A DNA stretch of 26,919 bases from Gloeophyllum trabeum ATCC 11539 (Eukaryota; Basidiomycota; Agaricomycetes; Gloeophyllales; Gloeophyllaceae). A model generated the notes under the pieces. It was not told the origin of the DNA, did not search any database, and saw only the letters and a program-made list of their open reading frames with translations. Below, in pieces: positions 1 to 9,878 of this stretch (the stretch's first letter is position 1; the number at the start of each line of letters is the position of its first letter). The translations under genes were made by a program, and so were the position numbers. Location: positions 772,607 to 799,525 of the forward strand of contig NW_006920421.1 in the NCBI RefSeq assembly GCF_000344685.1, read 5' to 3'.

Positions 1-90
1 GACAATGCTATCCAAGAAGCCACCGAAGAACAAGACTACGATGATGGCACTCTTGTGGACCTGGACGGTTCAGTAACCGGTCATAACTAG
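1..90 (+). CDS. 3' end of an unrecognised protein gene (partial)
   Basis: Frame 1 is open from the window edge and ends in TAG at 88-90, giving a 29-residue C-terminal tail. The tail is strongly acidic, with an EEQDYDDGT stretch. The rest of the gene lies outside the window, so no family can be named. The composition is coding-like and no stop interrupts the frame, but so short an open stretch could occur by chance. The following 300 bases are T- and C-rich and would fit a 3' UTR. Confidence 0.45.
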   Translation, partial: DNAIQEATEEQDYDDGTLVDLDGSVTGHN

Positions 91-1163
91 GAAGTTTGGG
101 TAAACTTCGACCATAGGAAGGGGGTAATGTTATGATTTTCCCATGCTTATCTCATTCCATTTCCATTCCGAGCATTGCTATTGGACAGTACCTTTCTCCG
201 AGTAGACCTTCCCATGGACGCTATCTTCTTCTCACACGTTATCTTCCTTGACTCACCTTCTACCAATGGGCGCCCTTGTATTTCTCATTTCTCTGAGTTA
301 CGTTCTCACAGGATGGCTTACGCGTCCTTTCTTATTGTTCTCTTCTTTGGGTATTAACCCCTATACCAGTTACTATATATACTGTAGGAAAACCCATGTA
401 TTCCTTAGTTCAACCTCCTGTTGAATACAGCGATTACCTGGACTCTTGACTTGACCGTTGGCATTGGCCCGGCCAGACCTACCTTTCAGTACGCTTACTG
501 AGGTAGTGACGACATAACTGTTGGCACGTGGCCCAGTTATCTCAAGACGACTAGTTAGGATATCGCTTCCTAACAGAGTCTCGGTGACAGAGACAGCAGA
601 CATCTGGCAGACAACATGCAGTCTGAGTCCACAAATGTCGTCCATGCTCCATGGATGTCTTAGACTTTCTACTGGTTTTGGTAACTTCTCTGCTACCCAA
701 GCTCCAGGGTGATTTTCCTGAAAGTCTCGTGGATTTTTTGTCAGCTGAAAAGGCCATTGGTTTCCCCTTAGGCACAGAAGCGGCCGCCATCACTCGGTGT
801 GTCGAGGTCGATCCGAGACGCTCTGACTCCCTCGCGAGGATCACGAGAACTGTGATGCAGAAGAAGTGTCATAATCGCAGTCGAGAAACTGTCGACTCGC
901 CTCGCAGACCCCATCGTCTTACTGTACGTTCGCGAAATATCCCCGTCATCATAATATAAGAGAATCGCCAGCCGAACATTAGTCGTATCCCCGCTGCCTG
1001 AGCGCTGCGGCTCGCTAAAACCCTGCACCTCGACGGCACCCTGCTTTGCAACCGCTAAACCCTTGTCACCAATCTGCTAGCCCCGGCACTCGAATTCGTG
1101 GCCAAGGAGACATCAAACCAGAGCACATATACACAGACCACGGACAGCGTTCTTGTTCCTCGG
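91..1163. other. Intergenic stretch without a supportable gene
   Basis: About 1.07 kb between the partial gene and the end of the membrane-protein gene. The first part is pyrimidine-rich and probably holds the 3' UTR of the partial gene. Small open frames of 60-102 codons occur on both strands, the longest at 651-959 on the plus strand. They overlap each other in several frames, show no recognisable domain, and have no flanking splice pattern that would join them into a longer protein. I see no repeat or RNA gene here. Confidence 0.5.
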
Positions 1164-2270
1164 CTATCCTTCATACACCGGCGGGGGCACGACAGTGTCG
1201 CGCACCTCATACGCCAAGACCCTTTGCTCCTGCGTGAGTCTCTCCACCTGTTGCTGCAACGCGTCTATACGATGCGACCACGCCGGAGACGTAGGGAGCG
1301 CGGCATGGACCTGCCGGGTGAGTACGTCACGAGGCGCCGCTGGTTGATCCACGTTGCGCATCTTCCTGCCGAGGGGCGGGACCATGCTCGGCGACGTGTG
1401 CTCGGCCGCGGAGGCAGACGTCGTTCCCTGCCCTTCGCCCGAGAGGAACGGCGTCGCCGCGTGCCTGCGGCTCCGCTGCACCAGGAGGACGCCGGCTGCT
1501 GCGATCACAAGGCCCAGGACGGCGAGCCCGCCCACGACACCCCCGGCGATGGCACCGGTGTTTCGGCCGCCAGACCCAGATGTGCTGCGCGGGTCACTCG
1601 GTTCCTCGTACCTGCCTCGCGCAATGTCTGTACTACGCCCTCCCTAGCGTCGAGAGAATGGATCTGATACTCACGTATACTGCAGGTAGTCAAATAGAAT
1701 GACCGATCCGTCGTGGCCCGCGGTAGCTTCCAATTCGAAGGTGTGTTCTCCGTTGGGAATCGAGGCGTTCGCGTAGACGGGGACGCCGTATTCGAAAATG
1801 GGTGCAAGCGGGTTAGGGGTGTGCGTGTATGACCCAACCGTCCGGTTGTCCAGGCTGAAGGTAAGGTTTGTGAGAGTGGTGTAATTCGAGTGGTTGTCTA
1901 TAATGCAGTATGCATATACAGCCGTTCCTGCGTCACATCCTTCAATCCGATGGACCGAACGTTCCAAATAAACAAACGGCATACCGTTGAACTGATAGCT
2001 GACGGCCATCGGCGCAGGTCCGCCGGGAATATAGGAGGTGTCGTGCCATGACCCGTCATGGGCGGCGCTCGCGTTGGGTCGAGAATAACATGTCGAGCAG
2101 TTTGCGCCCTGCTGCCAGTTATCTGCAGGGGCGTAGATGGGCATGGAGCCTGTAACTTGGTCTCCCCACTGGTCATCCACAGTCCGATTGGTCGCGCAAA
2201 GTACTGCAGGTAAGCAGCGCAAGACTGTCAGCGCCAGTAGGACGAATCTGCTGGCAAAGTGAGGGCACAT
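1164..2270 (-). CDS. Single-pass membrane glycoprotein with N-terminal extracellular domain and PPxY cytoplasmic tail
   Basis: Two exons, 2270-1675 and 1611-1164, with a 63-nt GTGAGT...CAG intron and matching phase, give 347 residues. Seen: a signal peptide at about residues 1-26; a lumenal/extracellular domain at about 27-215 with many N-x-S/T sequons and a Cys-x-x-Cys near its start; a Ser/Gly linker; one transmembrane helix at about 219-243 (GGLAVLGLVIAAAGVLL) followed by a basic stop-transfer QRSRR; a cytoplasmic tail with a short coiled-coil-like stretch (RIDALQQQVERLTQEQ) and a terminal PPVY. The layout matches a large, functionally uncharacterised basidiomycete family of type I membrane proteins with a beta-sandwich-like, carbohydrate-binding-like ectodomain. 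The PPxY motif suggests contact with an Rsp5/Nedd4-type ubiquitin ligase (inference). The start is the only Met ahead of a good signal peptide. The function is unknown; sensing or adhesion is possible. Confidence 0.82.
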
Positions 2271-3560
2271 ATGTCAAACTGGAAAGATGAGGAACGCGCA
2301 GGATATTGCCGTGTACGACTCAAATTTATGGTGTCTTTGGACAGCTATCCACTCTGTCTTTTACTCCCACTGTATGTCGGTAGCATTGCCATGGCGGCCT
2401 CGTTCGAGATGTGCGTCTCGTCTGACAGGGAAGGTGAACTGAAATCCTCACTAGCCCATCAGGCGGACTTCGAGAATCTCTGGTAGTAATGATCCGTGAG
2501 CAGTCCGTAGACCGGCCTATAATTACGTCGTTGAGAGTGGGTAGAGTAGACCATACAGAGTCCTGACCAGGGCCGACATCTTCGAAAACTCCAAGGAACG
2601 TGCCTGCAGATGATCGTAAATACATCAAGTTCAACGCGCTAGCAGACCGCTGTGCGTCTGGGTGAATGAGCAATATATGCGAAACGGATCGCTTCATCTT
2701 GACACGACGCGGAGGGAGTTATTTCGAGGGCCGCTAGTTATAGGGAGATCACCTGAAACTCGAACGAAAATCCAAAGCAAGAGTGCATCAAGTACTGATA
2801 GTACATGTTGATCATCTATCATGATCAATTGATCACGACATATACACTCAACCACAAGTCTCACCTGGTCTCACGTAGCAGGACGTCCAATACATTGAAT
2901 TTGAACGGCTCCGGTAGACGCCGGTAGCCTTGCAACATATCACGTTATGCTATGGGAGTAGGTAGGCCGTAACACACACTTTAATGTCTTTGACCTCGCA
3001 CGCGCTATTTATGATTGCACGAGAGCGAGCTCCACGACTCATGCAACGACTGATACTGGGGCGGCTTGATGGAAAAGCTTATCACAGGATCGTATAGGCT
3101 CCGAGGGCACGGTACTTTCACGTCTGCCACACCCACCTAGCCACGAACCTGCATAAACGCAAGCCCACGTTCTAACAAGGCCACATCCTGTTAGATCTTA
3201 AAATATAGACTCGGGCTCTACCACGACTACATAATCGGGTAAAAGGCATCCCAGGAAGGTAAAAGATGCTAACCTTTACGGAAGGTAGAGAAGTAGTGAT
3301 GAACTATAGTCAACGGAAACCAGACAAGGCACTCACAAGATCCCAGGACCTAAAGACCGTGCCATGCGAGAGCTAGGACACAGTGACCAGCCTCAGCAAA
3401 GTAACAAATCTGGTAACGCCCGAGATGTCTGTTGGTGTTATAAGGCTCTTTAGCTAATGTTCTGCTCACCAGAGTTGGCCAAACTGATTCCAGCCTTTAC
3501 GTCGGCACTGCCCATAGGCGCACCTGCCGACCACGATCCTCTATCCTGAATACCCTTCTC
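2271..3560. other. Intergenic stretch without a supportable gene
   Basis: About 1.29 kb between two minus-strand genes. It must hold the promoter of the membrane-protein gene (next to 2270) and the 3' UTR of the monooxygenase (next to 3561). An open frame at 2697-2326 (minus, 123 codons) has no recognisable domain and overlaps other frames. The stretch from about 2700 to 3500 has stops in all frames at high density. At 2809-2835 there are three TGATCA sites, two of which form a perfect 14-bp palindrome (2822-2835). Confidence 0.5.
2822..2835. repeat. 14-bp perfect palindrome with a third TGATCA beside it
   Basis: TGATCAATTGATCA is its own complement. Another TGATCA lies 8 bp upstream at 2809-2814. 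It could be a dimeric factor site in the 540-bp stretch upstream of the membrane-protein gene; no function can be shown. Confidence 0.35.
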
Positions 3561-4963
3561 TTATGTACGACTCTCAACCCGTGCCTGCCACACTTCCCCA
3601 ATATTGTTCTCGTAGATCCAGCTCATATCAATTCCGCCGTCTTTGATTACTTTGATTTTGACGCGGTCTTCCTCAGAGACGTCTCCAAGCTCGCGCAGCT
3701 TATTTTCCCGTGCGGCTGCTTCCGCCTGGATATGCTTGTACATACGCGTATAATATGGCACCCGAATAGCGTCAAATAGTGGCAATGCCTTGTTGAGGTC
3801 GTTCCGGTGATAGGAGAGGGCCTGCGCCAGGATCCAGCCGTCCTCCATGGCAAATCCGGCGCCTGAGCCGAACGCCCCAGAGAGTGCGTGTGACGAATCT
3901 CCGACCAGAACGACCTTATTATTCCATGCGGTGAGTCGAGAGAGTTCGGGGCCTGCGAACGCAGCAAATTCTCGCCAGTCCCCTTCCTGTACTTTCCTAA
4001 GCACTTCCCGTATAGCCGGCAGATAGTCCTGTCGCACCATCAGAAGGAGGCCAAAGTGAATCCCGTTGGATCTTTCCAAAGTAGCCTACCGTAAAGTGAG
4101 ACTCGACGTGTTCTTTCGACACGGGAACGCCCCAGCTGACTTTGCTGGCGCTGTGAATGGCGGGATCCTGCCACTGCCTCGCTGCGATCTCACCGAGACC
4201 CTCGCCGACGGGCGAGAGATACACGTGACTGGTAGGGAGATGCCACCACGCTGTTGTGTCGAAGCGAGGGTCGAGGTCTTTCACGTCGTCCCATGGAAGT
4301 AGAGCGCGCCAGATGGTCGTACCGGTAAACTTGATTTCGTAGCCATGCCAAGCAGTATCTCTTACGACCTAAGAAATATCAGTACATGTCCTGCGATGCA
4401 CATATGAGAAGGCGCACAGAGCGGATGCCGTCCGCCCCAACGACGAGGTCGGCCGTTGTCACAGTTCCGTCCTTGAAATGCAACTCCACATGGTCCTCGT
4501 TGTCCATGAGGTGTATGAGTTTCTTCCCGAGTTGTATGACTCCAGGCTGGACGTGACTCAGAAGCGCTGATTGTAGCTTGGTGCGCTGGGTACGAAGGTT
4601 CGGACGTTTCTTGAGCTCCTTTCGCTCGAAACGGTGCAGTTCCTCTCCTGTCTTGCCATTTCTGGAAATTTGAATCAGTTCGCTAGGCCCGAGGCCCGGA
4701 AAAGAGAGCTCACACAGGTTGAGGACAGTTGACGTGACATGGCCACTGGTCAGCGTGTCCGCGACACCGAGGAGCTCCAGGACGTTCCAGGTATTTTGAC
4801 CGATGCTGATACCTGCTCCGACCTCTCTAAGAACGGTGGCCTGCTCGTACAGAGTCACGTCGACATTTGGTATCCTGGACAATGCGATTGCAGTCGAGAG
4901 ACCACCGGGGCCGCCTCCGATGATGGCTACTTTCAAAGGTCGAGCGGGCAGGTCGATCGTCAT
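3561..4963 (-). CDS. FAD-dependent monooxygenase, salicylate-hydroxylase-like
   Basis: Three exons, 4963-4418, 4368-4090 and 4028-3561, join in phase to 430 residues, the normal size for this family. The introns are 49 and 61 nt. Seen: the Rossmann GxGxxG for the FAD ADP moiety at residues 16-21 (IIGGGPGGLS); the DG motif region GADGIRSVVR at about 176-185; and the GD motif at 318-319 in VVLVGDSSHALSGAFGSGAG, which contacts FAD ribose and pyrophosphate. This is class A flavoprotein monooxygenase architecture: NAD(P)H- and O2-dependent hydroxylation of an aromatic ring. The closest remembered relatives are fungal proteins annotated as salicylate 1-monooxygenase. The substrate cannot be told from sequence; aromatic breakdown or secondary metabolism are both possible. 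No partner enzymes lie beside it. There is no signal peptide, so it is probably cytosolic. A CACGTGAC box lies 97 bp upstream of the start on this strand. Confidence 0.9.
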
Positions 4964-5553
4964 CCTAATGAAGTTTGAAGGATCTTCGAAGAATGCTTCT
5001 TGCCTCGCGATAACTGGGGTAGACGGTATAAATGCCTTATCGGCCGCTACGCGTCAGAGGTCACGTGTATGGCGTGCGATGAGACGTCCTTGAGATAAAA
5101 GCAGTCCCTCGTCGCCCAGACCCGCGATGTAAAAATGGCACTGTTAATCAAACCTGCAGAGACATAGGCGAAGAACTTGCTTACTTATCATTGTCCTCCC
5201 CTGCATAATGGTAATTATGTCAGATATCCGTCGTTGAACGCTTGCAGCGGGCAAGCCGACGAACACAAATGTGTAAGGGCTGGACGATGTTCGACTTCGC
5301 CTCAGTGGAGAGCTATACGGGGCGAAGTGGTTATTCCTCCCTACCCTACTGTAAGAACATTGGAACAAGGTACTGCATCTGCATTGGCCACTCACCGTGC
5401 GCTGGAGCTACGCACCTCTCAAATGGCATCTGCAATTAGGTGATGAAGCAAGCAGATAAGGTCTTTACACACGGTAGACTCGCCGGATACTGCGATCGCC
5501 ACATCTCTGAAGATTCCTAAAAGAGTACTGGTCACGGATTGGCGAGTACTCAC
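4964..5553. other. Intergenic stretch with the monooxygenase promoter
   Basis: About 590 bp between the monooxygenase start and the degraded TAN1 copy. The part next to 4963 should carry the monooxygenase promoter; the only motif I can point to is the CACGTGAC box at 5067-5060. Short overlapping open frames at 5144-5443 on both strands have no recognisable family. I see no repeat or RNA gene. Confidence 0.45.
5060..5067 (-). promoter_or_regulatory. CACGTGAC E-box-like site upstream of the monooxygenase
   Basis: The plus strand reads GTCACGTG, so CACGTGAC points toward the monooxygenase start 97 bp away. The same octamer occurs in the TAN1/CAP2 and cyclophilin/G-alpha intergenic regions of this window. 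CACGTG is a bHLH-type binding core in fungi. That it functions here is inference from position alone. Confidence 0.35.
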
Positions 5554-5957
5554 AGACGAACCAAAGAAACATCCTCTCCGTCATCATTATGCCTGTTTTC
5601 ACCATATCTTGAAATATTTGATAACAAGTGCGACAGCGTCAACCGGCGGAGGAACATCCCTCTCGTCATTGCTGCGGCCATCTTGGGCTTCACCGGCCAT
5701 TTCCTCAGCAAGCGTACTTTCAAGTGGTATAATACCAATTGGGCGCGCCGTATTGGATATCCGAAGGTGCGCTTACTACATGTTTCGACAATATGGCGTG
5801 CTTCTCGAGGCCCGTAAGCCTGAGCCAGTTCTAGCTCCCCTGCCCATATTGGCTGCCACCCTATGATCGTTACATATAATGTATCTTGAGAAAGGCATTG
5901 GACGTACTGGACAGTCCCTCTGTTTGTGCCCCTGCCAGACATTTTACCTTTCTCTGT
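5554..5957 (-). pseudogene. Degraded, internally deleted copy of TAN1 (THUMP-domain gene)
   Basis: This 404-bp stretch aligns by eye with the intact TAN1 homologue at 13661-12470, in the same order and on the same strand. Shared parts: an N-terminus of the same type (M-x-(E/D)-KGK...SGRG); a first intron starting at the same site, also 47 nt and similar along its length; the start of the second intron (GTAAGCGC); the block LAEEM; and the block PPVD-x-VALVIKYFQD of the THUMP region. Damage: exon 1 is 53 rather than 57 nt, so the frame is lost; exon 2 is largely gone; the acceptor of intron 2 reads ACG instead of CAG; the segment joining the acidic linker to PPVD is deleted; nothing after the THUMP start remains. 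Retained introns show it came from DNA duplication, not retrotransposition. A 206-codon open frame spanning it is a by-product, not a real product. Confidence 0.8.
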
Positions 5958-6424
5958 CATTTTTGTGTTTTTGTCAAAGCTGTAGCATCGCCCCTCCAAT
6001 ATAGTCTTCCTCTGGGTCGATGCAGTAAGTAACTCGAATTCAAAGTGCATCCCGGTTGGATTGCAGGCTTTTGTTTCCGTCCTAAGGTCTGAAAATCCCA
6101 GCGTCGTTGCCTCAAGTTTGTGGCCGTTACCAGAAGAGCCTGAGGACGAACACGTGGTACGTACAGCCACATCAATGGCTGGCGATCGTGATTCGTCCAG
6201 CTGCTTCCAGTGTAAATCGCGTTTTCAACAAGTACGCGTAGCTATGCAGACTATGCATAGAACAAAATGTTCAACTTCCTCTCAGGCTCGGACCTGATAT
6301 CAAGAAATTCGACAAGGTTCTGAAAATCATCAAGGCATTGTCTGTGCTTTCATACCAGTTGTCAATACAAATGGTATACAGGAAACATATGATCTTACTA
6401 CATAGTACAGAGTCTTGTAGGATT
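5958..6424. other. Spacer between the TAN1 pseudogene and the short HeLo-receiver gene
   Basis: About 470 bp. It should contain the 3' UTR of the minus-strand gene ending at 6425. In that orientation the sequence just past the stop shows no ADP-ribosyltransferase-like reading frame, so the effector half of the paralogue is absent here rather than merely frameshifted. I see nothing else that can be supported. Confidence 0.5.
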
Positions 6425-7815
6425 TCACTGGGATCTACCACTGGCACGTACGCCAGCCCAGCGTATCTGCGGTACGCGTGCTGTCTGCAGAGTGGGGACG
6501 AACACTGGTCGCGCATCGTAGGTCTGCCACACTCTGTCGTCGCCATCCGGGGCGAGTAACCCGGAGATGAAGGCGTGACAGATGGATTGTTCCGTTGTCG
6601 ATCCCACGTTTGCGTAATTGAGCACATATCTCGTTCCGGGAATGCTGGATCCGCAGTAAACGAGAATGGGTGCCTGGTACTGACGGCCTCGCAGGTAACG
6701 AATGAGATTCTCCCCGGCGGAGAAGGTGAACATATCATGTCCGCGGTCGTTACCTCCGCGGCTTTCCCATCTTGCATTGTCGCTAATGATACGCAGACAG
6801 GATGTTCGGTCCAAATAATGCATCTCTAAGCATAACAGTGTCAGAGCTGATCTTCATATTATGAGGCACCTTTACCGGGGTGTTGCTCGAGCCAATCCTT
6901 GACGGCAGCAGTTGATGTGAACTGATATACTTGGATATTGCATTTAAGGGCGAAGGTCACTTCGCCTTCGTTGTTGCCTGGATTATCATCAACCCAGAGC
7001 AGGACTTTGCATCCATCATTACTAGAACCAAGTCGCGCTGCGGTATGAATTAGGGTACAGTGCGGCATACGATCGTGATATCCCGTACCTATGGGATAAC
7101 TTTGTATTCCCCGTACAGTATCTTTCAAGGACTTGGAACGGTCACCGACAAATGCATCCAAGGTCATCGGTGTCACCACTCCCATCCCGAATTCGTCGAG
7201 GCGTAACCAGAGGGTGTCGAAGTCTTCTTCTGAGAGATGAGACAATGTATCCAGTCCAACCCTGAATTGCTCTCGTGTAACGTATGCATCCTTCAGTATG
7301 TGGCCGCTTTAGACATAACTTTCAGTGAATACCTAATATAATCGTACCTCGTTGCGGAAGATATCAGACCAGAACTGCCGTACACTGGAATTCCCGACAG
7401 AATCCAACAAGCCGATACCTTCCTGAGGAGTAGGAGATGTATACGGCTGGGTCAGGACCGCAGTCTGCAATAACTGGATGCGCTGCATTAGAAGGTCATT
7501 ATCACTCTTTAATTTGCTCGTAACATTTGACGGAAATAAAAACGCGAGTATCGTCGTCTGGGACACCTTTCCGCTCTTCAGCACCATCAGGTGTTCTTGT
7601 ATAGAGCAGAGGTCCTCTCCTATAGCAAGAAGGCACATAACGACGCTTGGAGGGAGACTTGGGCGTCCATTGAGAGGGTGAATGATATTGTGAATGAGTA
7701 GAATATTCCTGTGAAGGTCTTGGATAGTGGCATTCGCCTGCTCCAAGTTATCGAGCCAGGTGAGGACGGAGACTGTCGCAGAAAACACAGAGGAGAGGAT
7801 AGAGAAGGGGTCCAT
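6425..7815 (-). CDS. HeLo-like + receiver-like protein, paralogue lacking the ADP-ribosyltransferase domain
   Basis: Four exons, 7815-7348, 7290-7089, 7037-6876 and 6825-6425, join in phase to 410 residues. All three introns (57, 51 and 50 nt) sit at the same positions and phases as in the plus-strand gene starting at 9879, and exons 1 and 3 have identical lengths in the two genes (468 and 162 nt). Seen: an N-terminal helical region (MDPFSILSS...TWLD) like the HeLo-like/SesA-type membrane-active domains of fungal cell-death proteins, about residues 1-125; a linker; then a receiver-like fold with LLWVDDNPGNN, LRIISDNARWES and ILVYCGSSIPGT. The protein stops about 20 residues after the receiver-like domain, where the paralogue continues for a further 370 residues. 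The frame is intact and the splice sites are kept despite clear divergence, which suggests a working gene rather than a relic. Its role could be a regulator, a decoy or a reduced effector; this is inference. Confidence 0.75.
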
Positions 7816-7848
7816 AATCGCCTTATGGTGAACAGGATAGATGACAGG

Positions 7849-7854
7849 TTATAA
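7849..7854 (-). promoter_or_regulatory. TATA-like core promoter of the short HeLo-receiver gene
   Basis: On the minus strand TTATAACCTG lies about 34 bp before the start codon. The same block, with similar flanks (GATTC-G/A-GTGCGT before and ATCTATC after), lies at the matching distance from the start of the plus-strand paralogue. Conservation between two diverged copies supports a functional core promoter or 5' UTR element. The distance to ATG is short, so the transcribed leader must be short or start elsewhere. Confidence 0.45.
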
Positions 7855-9839
7855 GACGCACTGAATCATCGACGGTAGTCTCCAGGCAGAGGGATGGAAA
7901 GATCGCCCATGGCTGGAATAAGCTTAGGTTATTCTGGGCTGATTGATCAGTTTGAAGTCTATTACTAGTAGCACTGGGCGTCCATTATCGTGTGATATCA
8001 TCACGACAAGAGCTGTGTCCATCGACGCCCGTTCAATTGAATGCGCAACTTTCCGGTGTCTATTCTTGCTCAAGGCCTAGCTCTGCAGAACAGGGAGACC
8101 CGAGGCAAGCGGTACAACCACGCACCCTGTATCGCGGTCCACGGCTAAGCACCGCACAATTGATGGAAGGGGAGGCCAGTGTGGCGCAAAGACCTTCGAT
8201 GCATGCTGAGTCGATGAAGCTCGAGTCTGCGCAGAAGGAGCTCACGGAAAGTATGAAACCAAATATCTGTAATCTTCGACAATGCAGTCGAAGAAGCGCA
8301 AATGAACTTCTGGGAATGGACAAGAGGAAGGCTGACTGCGTGAGCGCCCAACCAACTCCATAGCGCATTTAGCGTGGCAGTCGAGGGAAAGACGCCTTCC
8401 CTTCAACTTCCAAAGCTATACCGCTGAAGGACTCCCCGGATCGTATATTGTATCTGCCACGCTGAACGCTCGATTACTTGCCACGATCCTACCGTGATAG
8501 CGTGGCGGATCAGGAGCACCAGAGGCCAGCCCGGAGATCGATGTCCACAGTTGGATAAGGAGCAGCACTGCAGACCAGACAGACAACTCTTGATGAAGCT
8601 GGGCATATGCATCTTCGGTAGGCCGGATGGGGTTAAGAGATATAATTTCCGAGAGGCAAAGGTCATGCACCAGCTCCGTGGGAGTGTCCTCATGTTTGAA
8701 AGCATATAAATCACCCCGAGAGTCATCGCAATCGATGACATTCGCCGTGCACTCGGAGCCGTATGCATGACAGACTGCAACAGCACCCGAGCCGTCGTCC
8801 TAGGGAGACCGGAGTGCACGTTTGCTCCAGTAGCCAGAGAAAACTTCTCACAGTCTGAAACCGAATCTTCTGATCTGAGTGGGTATTCGAGCGTCAAAGT
8901 AAATGGATTGACTGCGGGAGACATCGGCGGAACACACGTTCGTCGTACACAACTCTTTGGATCAAACGTAGGCAACAGGGGCCAGCTCCAGTGGCCGGAG
9001 TAAGTCTCAGCGACTAGCTGAACTTGCAGTAGGCTTGTCGCGACGCGATCTTATCACGAGCTACAGAGTCGAAGGGTAACTAGCCAGCCTCATGTTGGGC
9101 AAATGCGTACCTCGACCACCTCCTTAGCTCCTTAAATCAAGCGGATCTCGGGCTGGTCGTCGTCGGAGGGTGGGAGCTACTCCTTGTCGGGGCCTGATCA
9201 TGAATTGCAGGCAGGTCTTGAAAGTTTGTCCTCTTCCAGAGAACCACTGACATGCACATTAGGCGAATCAAAGGACTTCTGCAGCTGAATTCACTGCCTC
9301 ATCTGCCGTCGCAGACGCTTCTGCCAGTGCATGTGTATGAGGGATAACACAGACGGTCTAAACTAGGCGTCCGGACGCAATCCGGACGCGCGGCAACTCT
9401 TCTGGGATGCGACACCAATCAGAGATCGTGGTTAAGTAGTATTGCTTGAATACATAACGTCTACCGTCAGCTTGCCCTGATTCAGTGCGGGTTAGATGGG
9501 CCCGGGCACAAAGACCTCAAGACGAATAGCCACCGGAAAGTTACGCTTGTTCTATTTTGAACGGGAAAAGTCAACGAGTCCATTTGCTTGAACATCAGGT
9601 GGTGTTTTCGTCCGTTTCTGCCGCACCCCAGTCCTCATGATCATATCCGTGCCCTCTCCGTGAATATGAGCATCCGAGCATGTTGTGAATGGAGACTTCG
9701 TCTCGTAACGGTTCATCCACGTACACTTGTTCTAAATCTAACCAACTAGCGCAGATTGGTATACGTAACCTAAGCTTATTCTAGCTTTGGACGATCTTTC
9801 TGAGCTTTCATGAGACCCCTGTCAACGATTCGGTGCGTG

Positions 9840-9845
9840 TTATAA
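9840..9845 (+). promoter_or_regulatory. TATA-like core promoter of the HeLo-receiver-ART gene
   Basis: TTATAACCTG lies about 34 bp before the ATG at 9879. The same word, with similar flanks from about 9825 to the start codon, precedes the minus-strand paralogue, and both are followed by ATCTATC. The match between the two copies is the main evidence. Confidence 0.45.
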
Positions 9846-9878
9846 CCTGCTATCTATCATCCTTACCGAACGGAGATT

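Larger units (their letters stand above)
7816..9878. other. Divergent intergenic region between the two HeLo-receiver genes
   Basis: A 2.06-kb stretch between two start codons facing away from each other. The outer 50-70 bp on each side are alike (see the two promoter entries). The interior holds several overlapping open frames, the longest at 8975-8403 (minus, 190 codons) and 7992-8363 (plus, 123 codons). None shows a domain I recognise, and each is shadowed by another open frame on the opposite strand. From about 9000 to 9800 stops are dense in all frames. No clear terminal repeats were found, so I cannot say whether a decayed element lies here. Confidence 0.45.

Noticed and set aside
5550..6170. 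A 206-codon open frame on the minus strand that looks like a gene by length
   Set aside because: It runs through intron-like sequence and the frame-broken TAN1 copy; its product matches TAN1 only in pieces and in changing frames.
8403..8975. A 190-codon open frame on the minus strand in the gap between the HeLo-receiver genes
   Set aside because: No recognisable domain, Cys/Ser/Arg-rich composition as in random GC-balanced frames, and overlapping open frames on both strands. Left as unassigned intergenic sequence.
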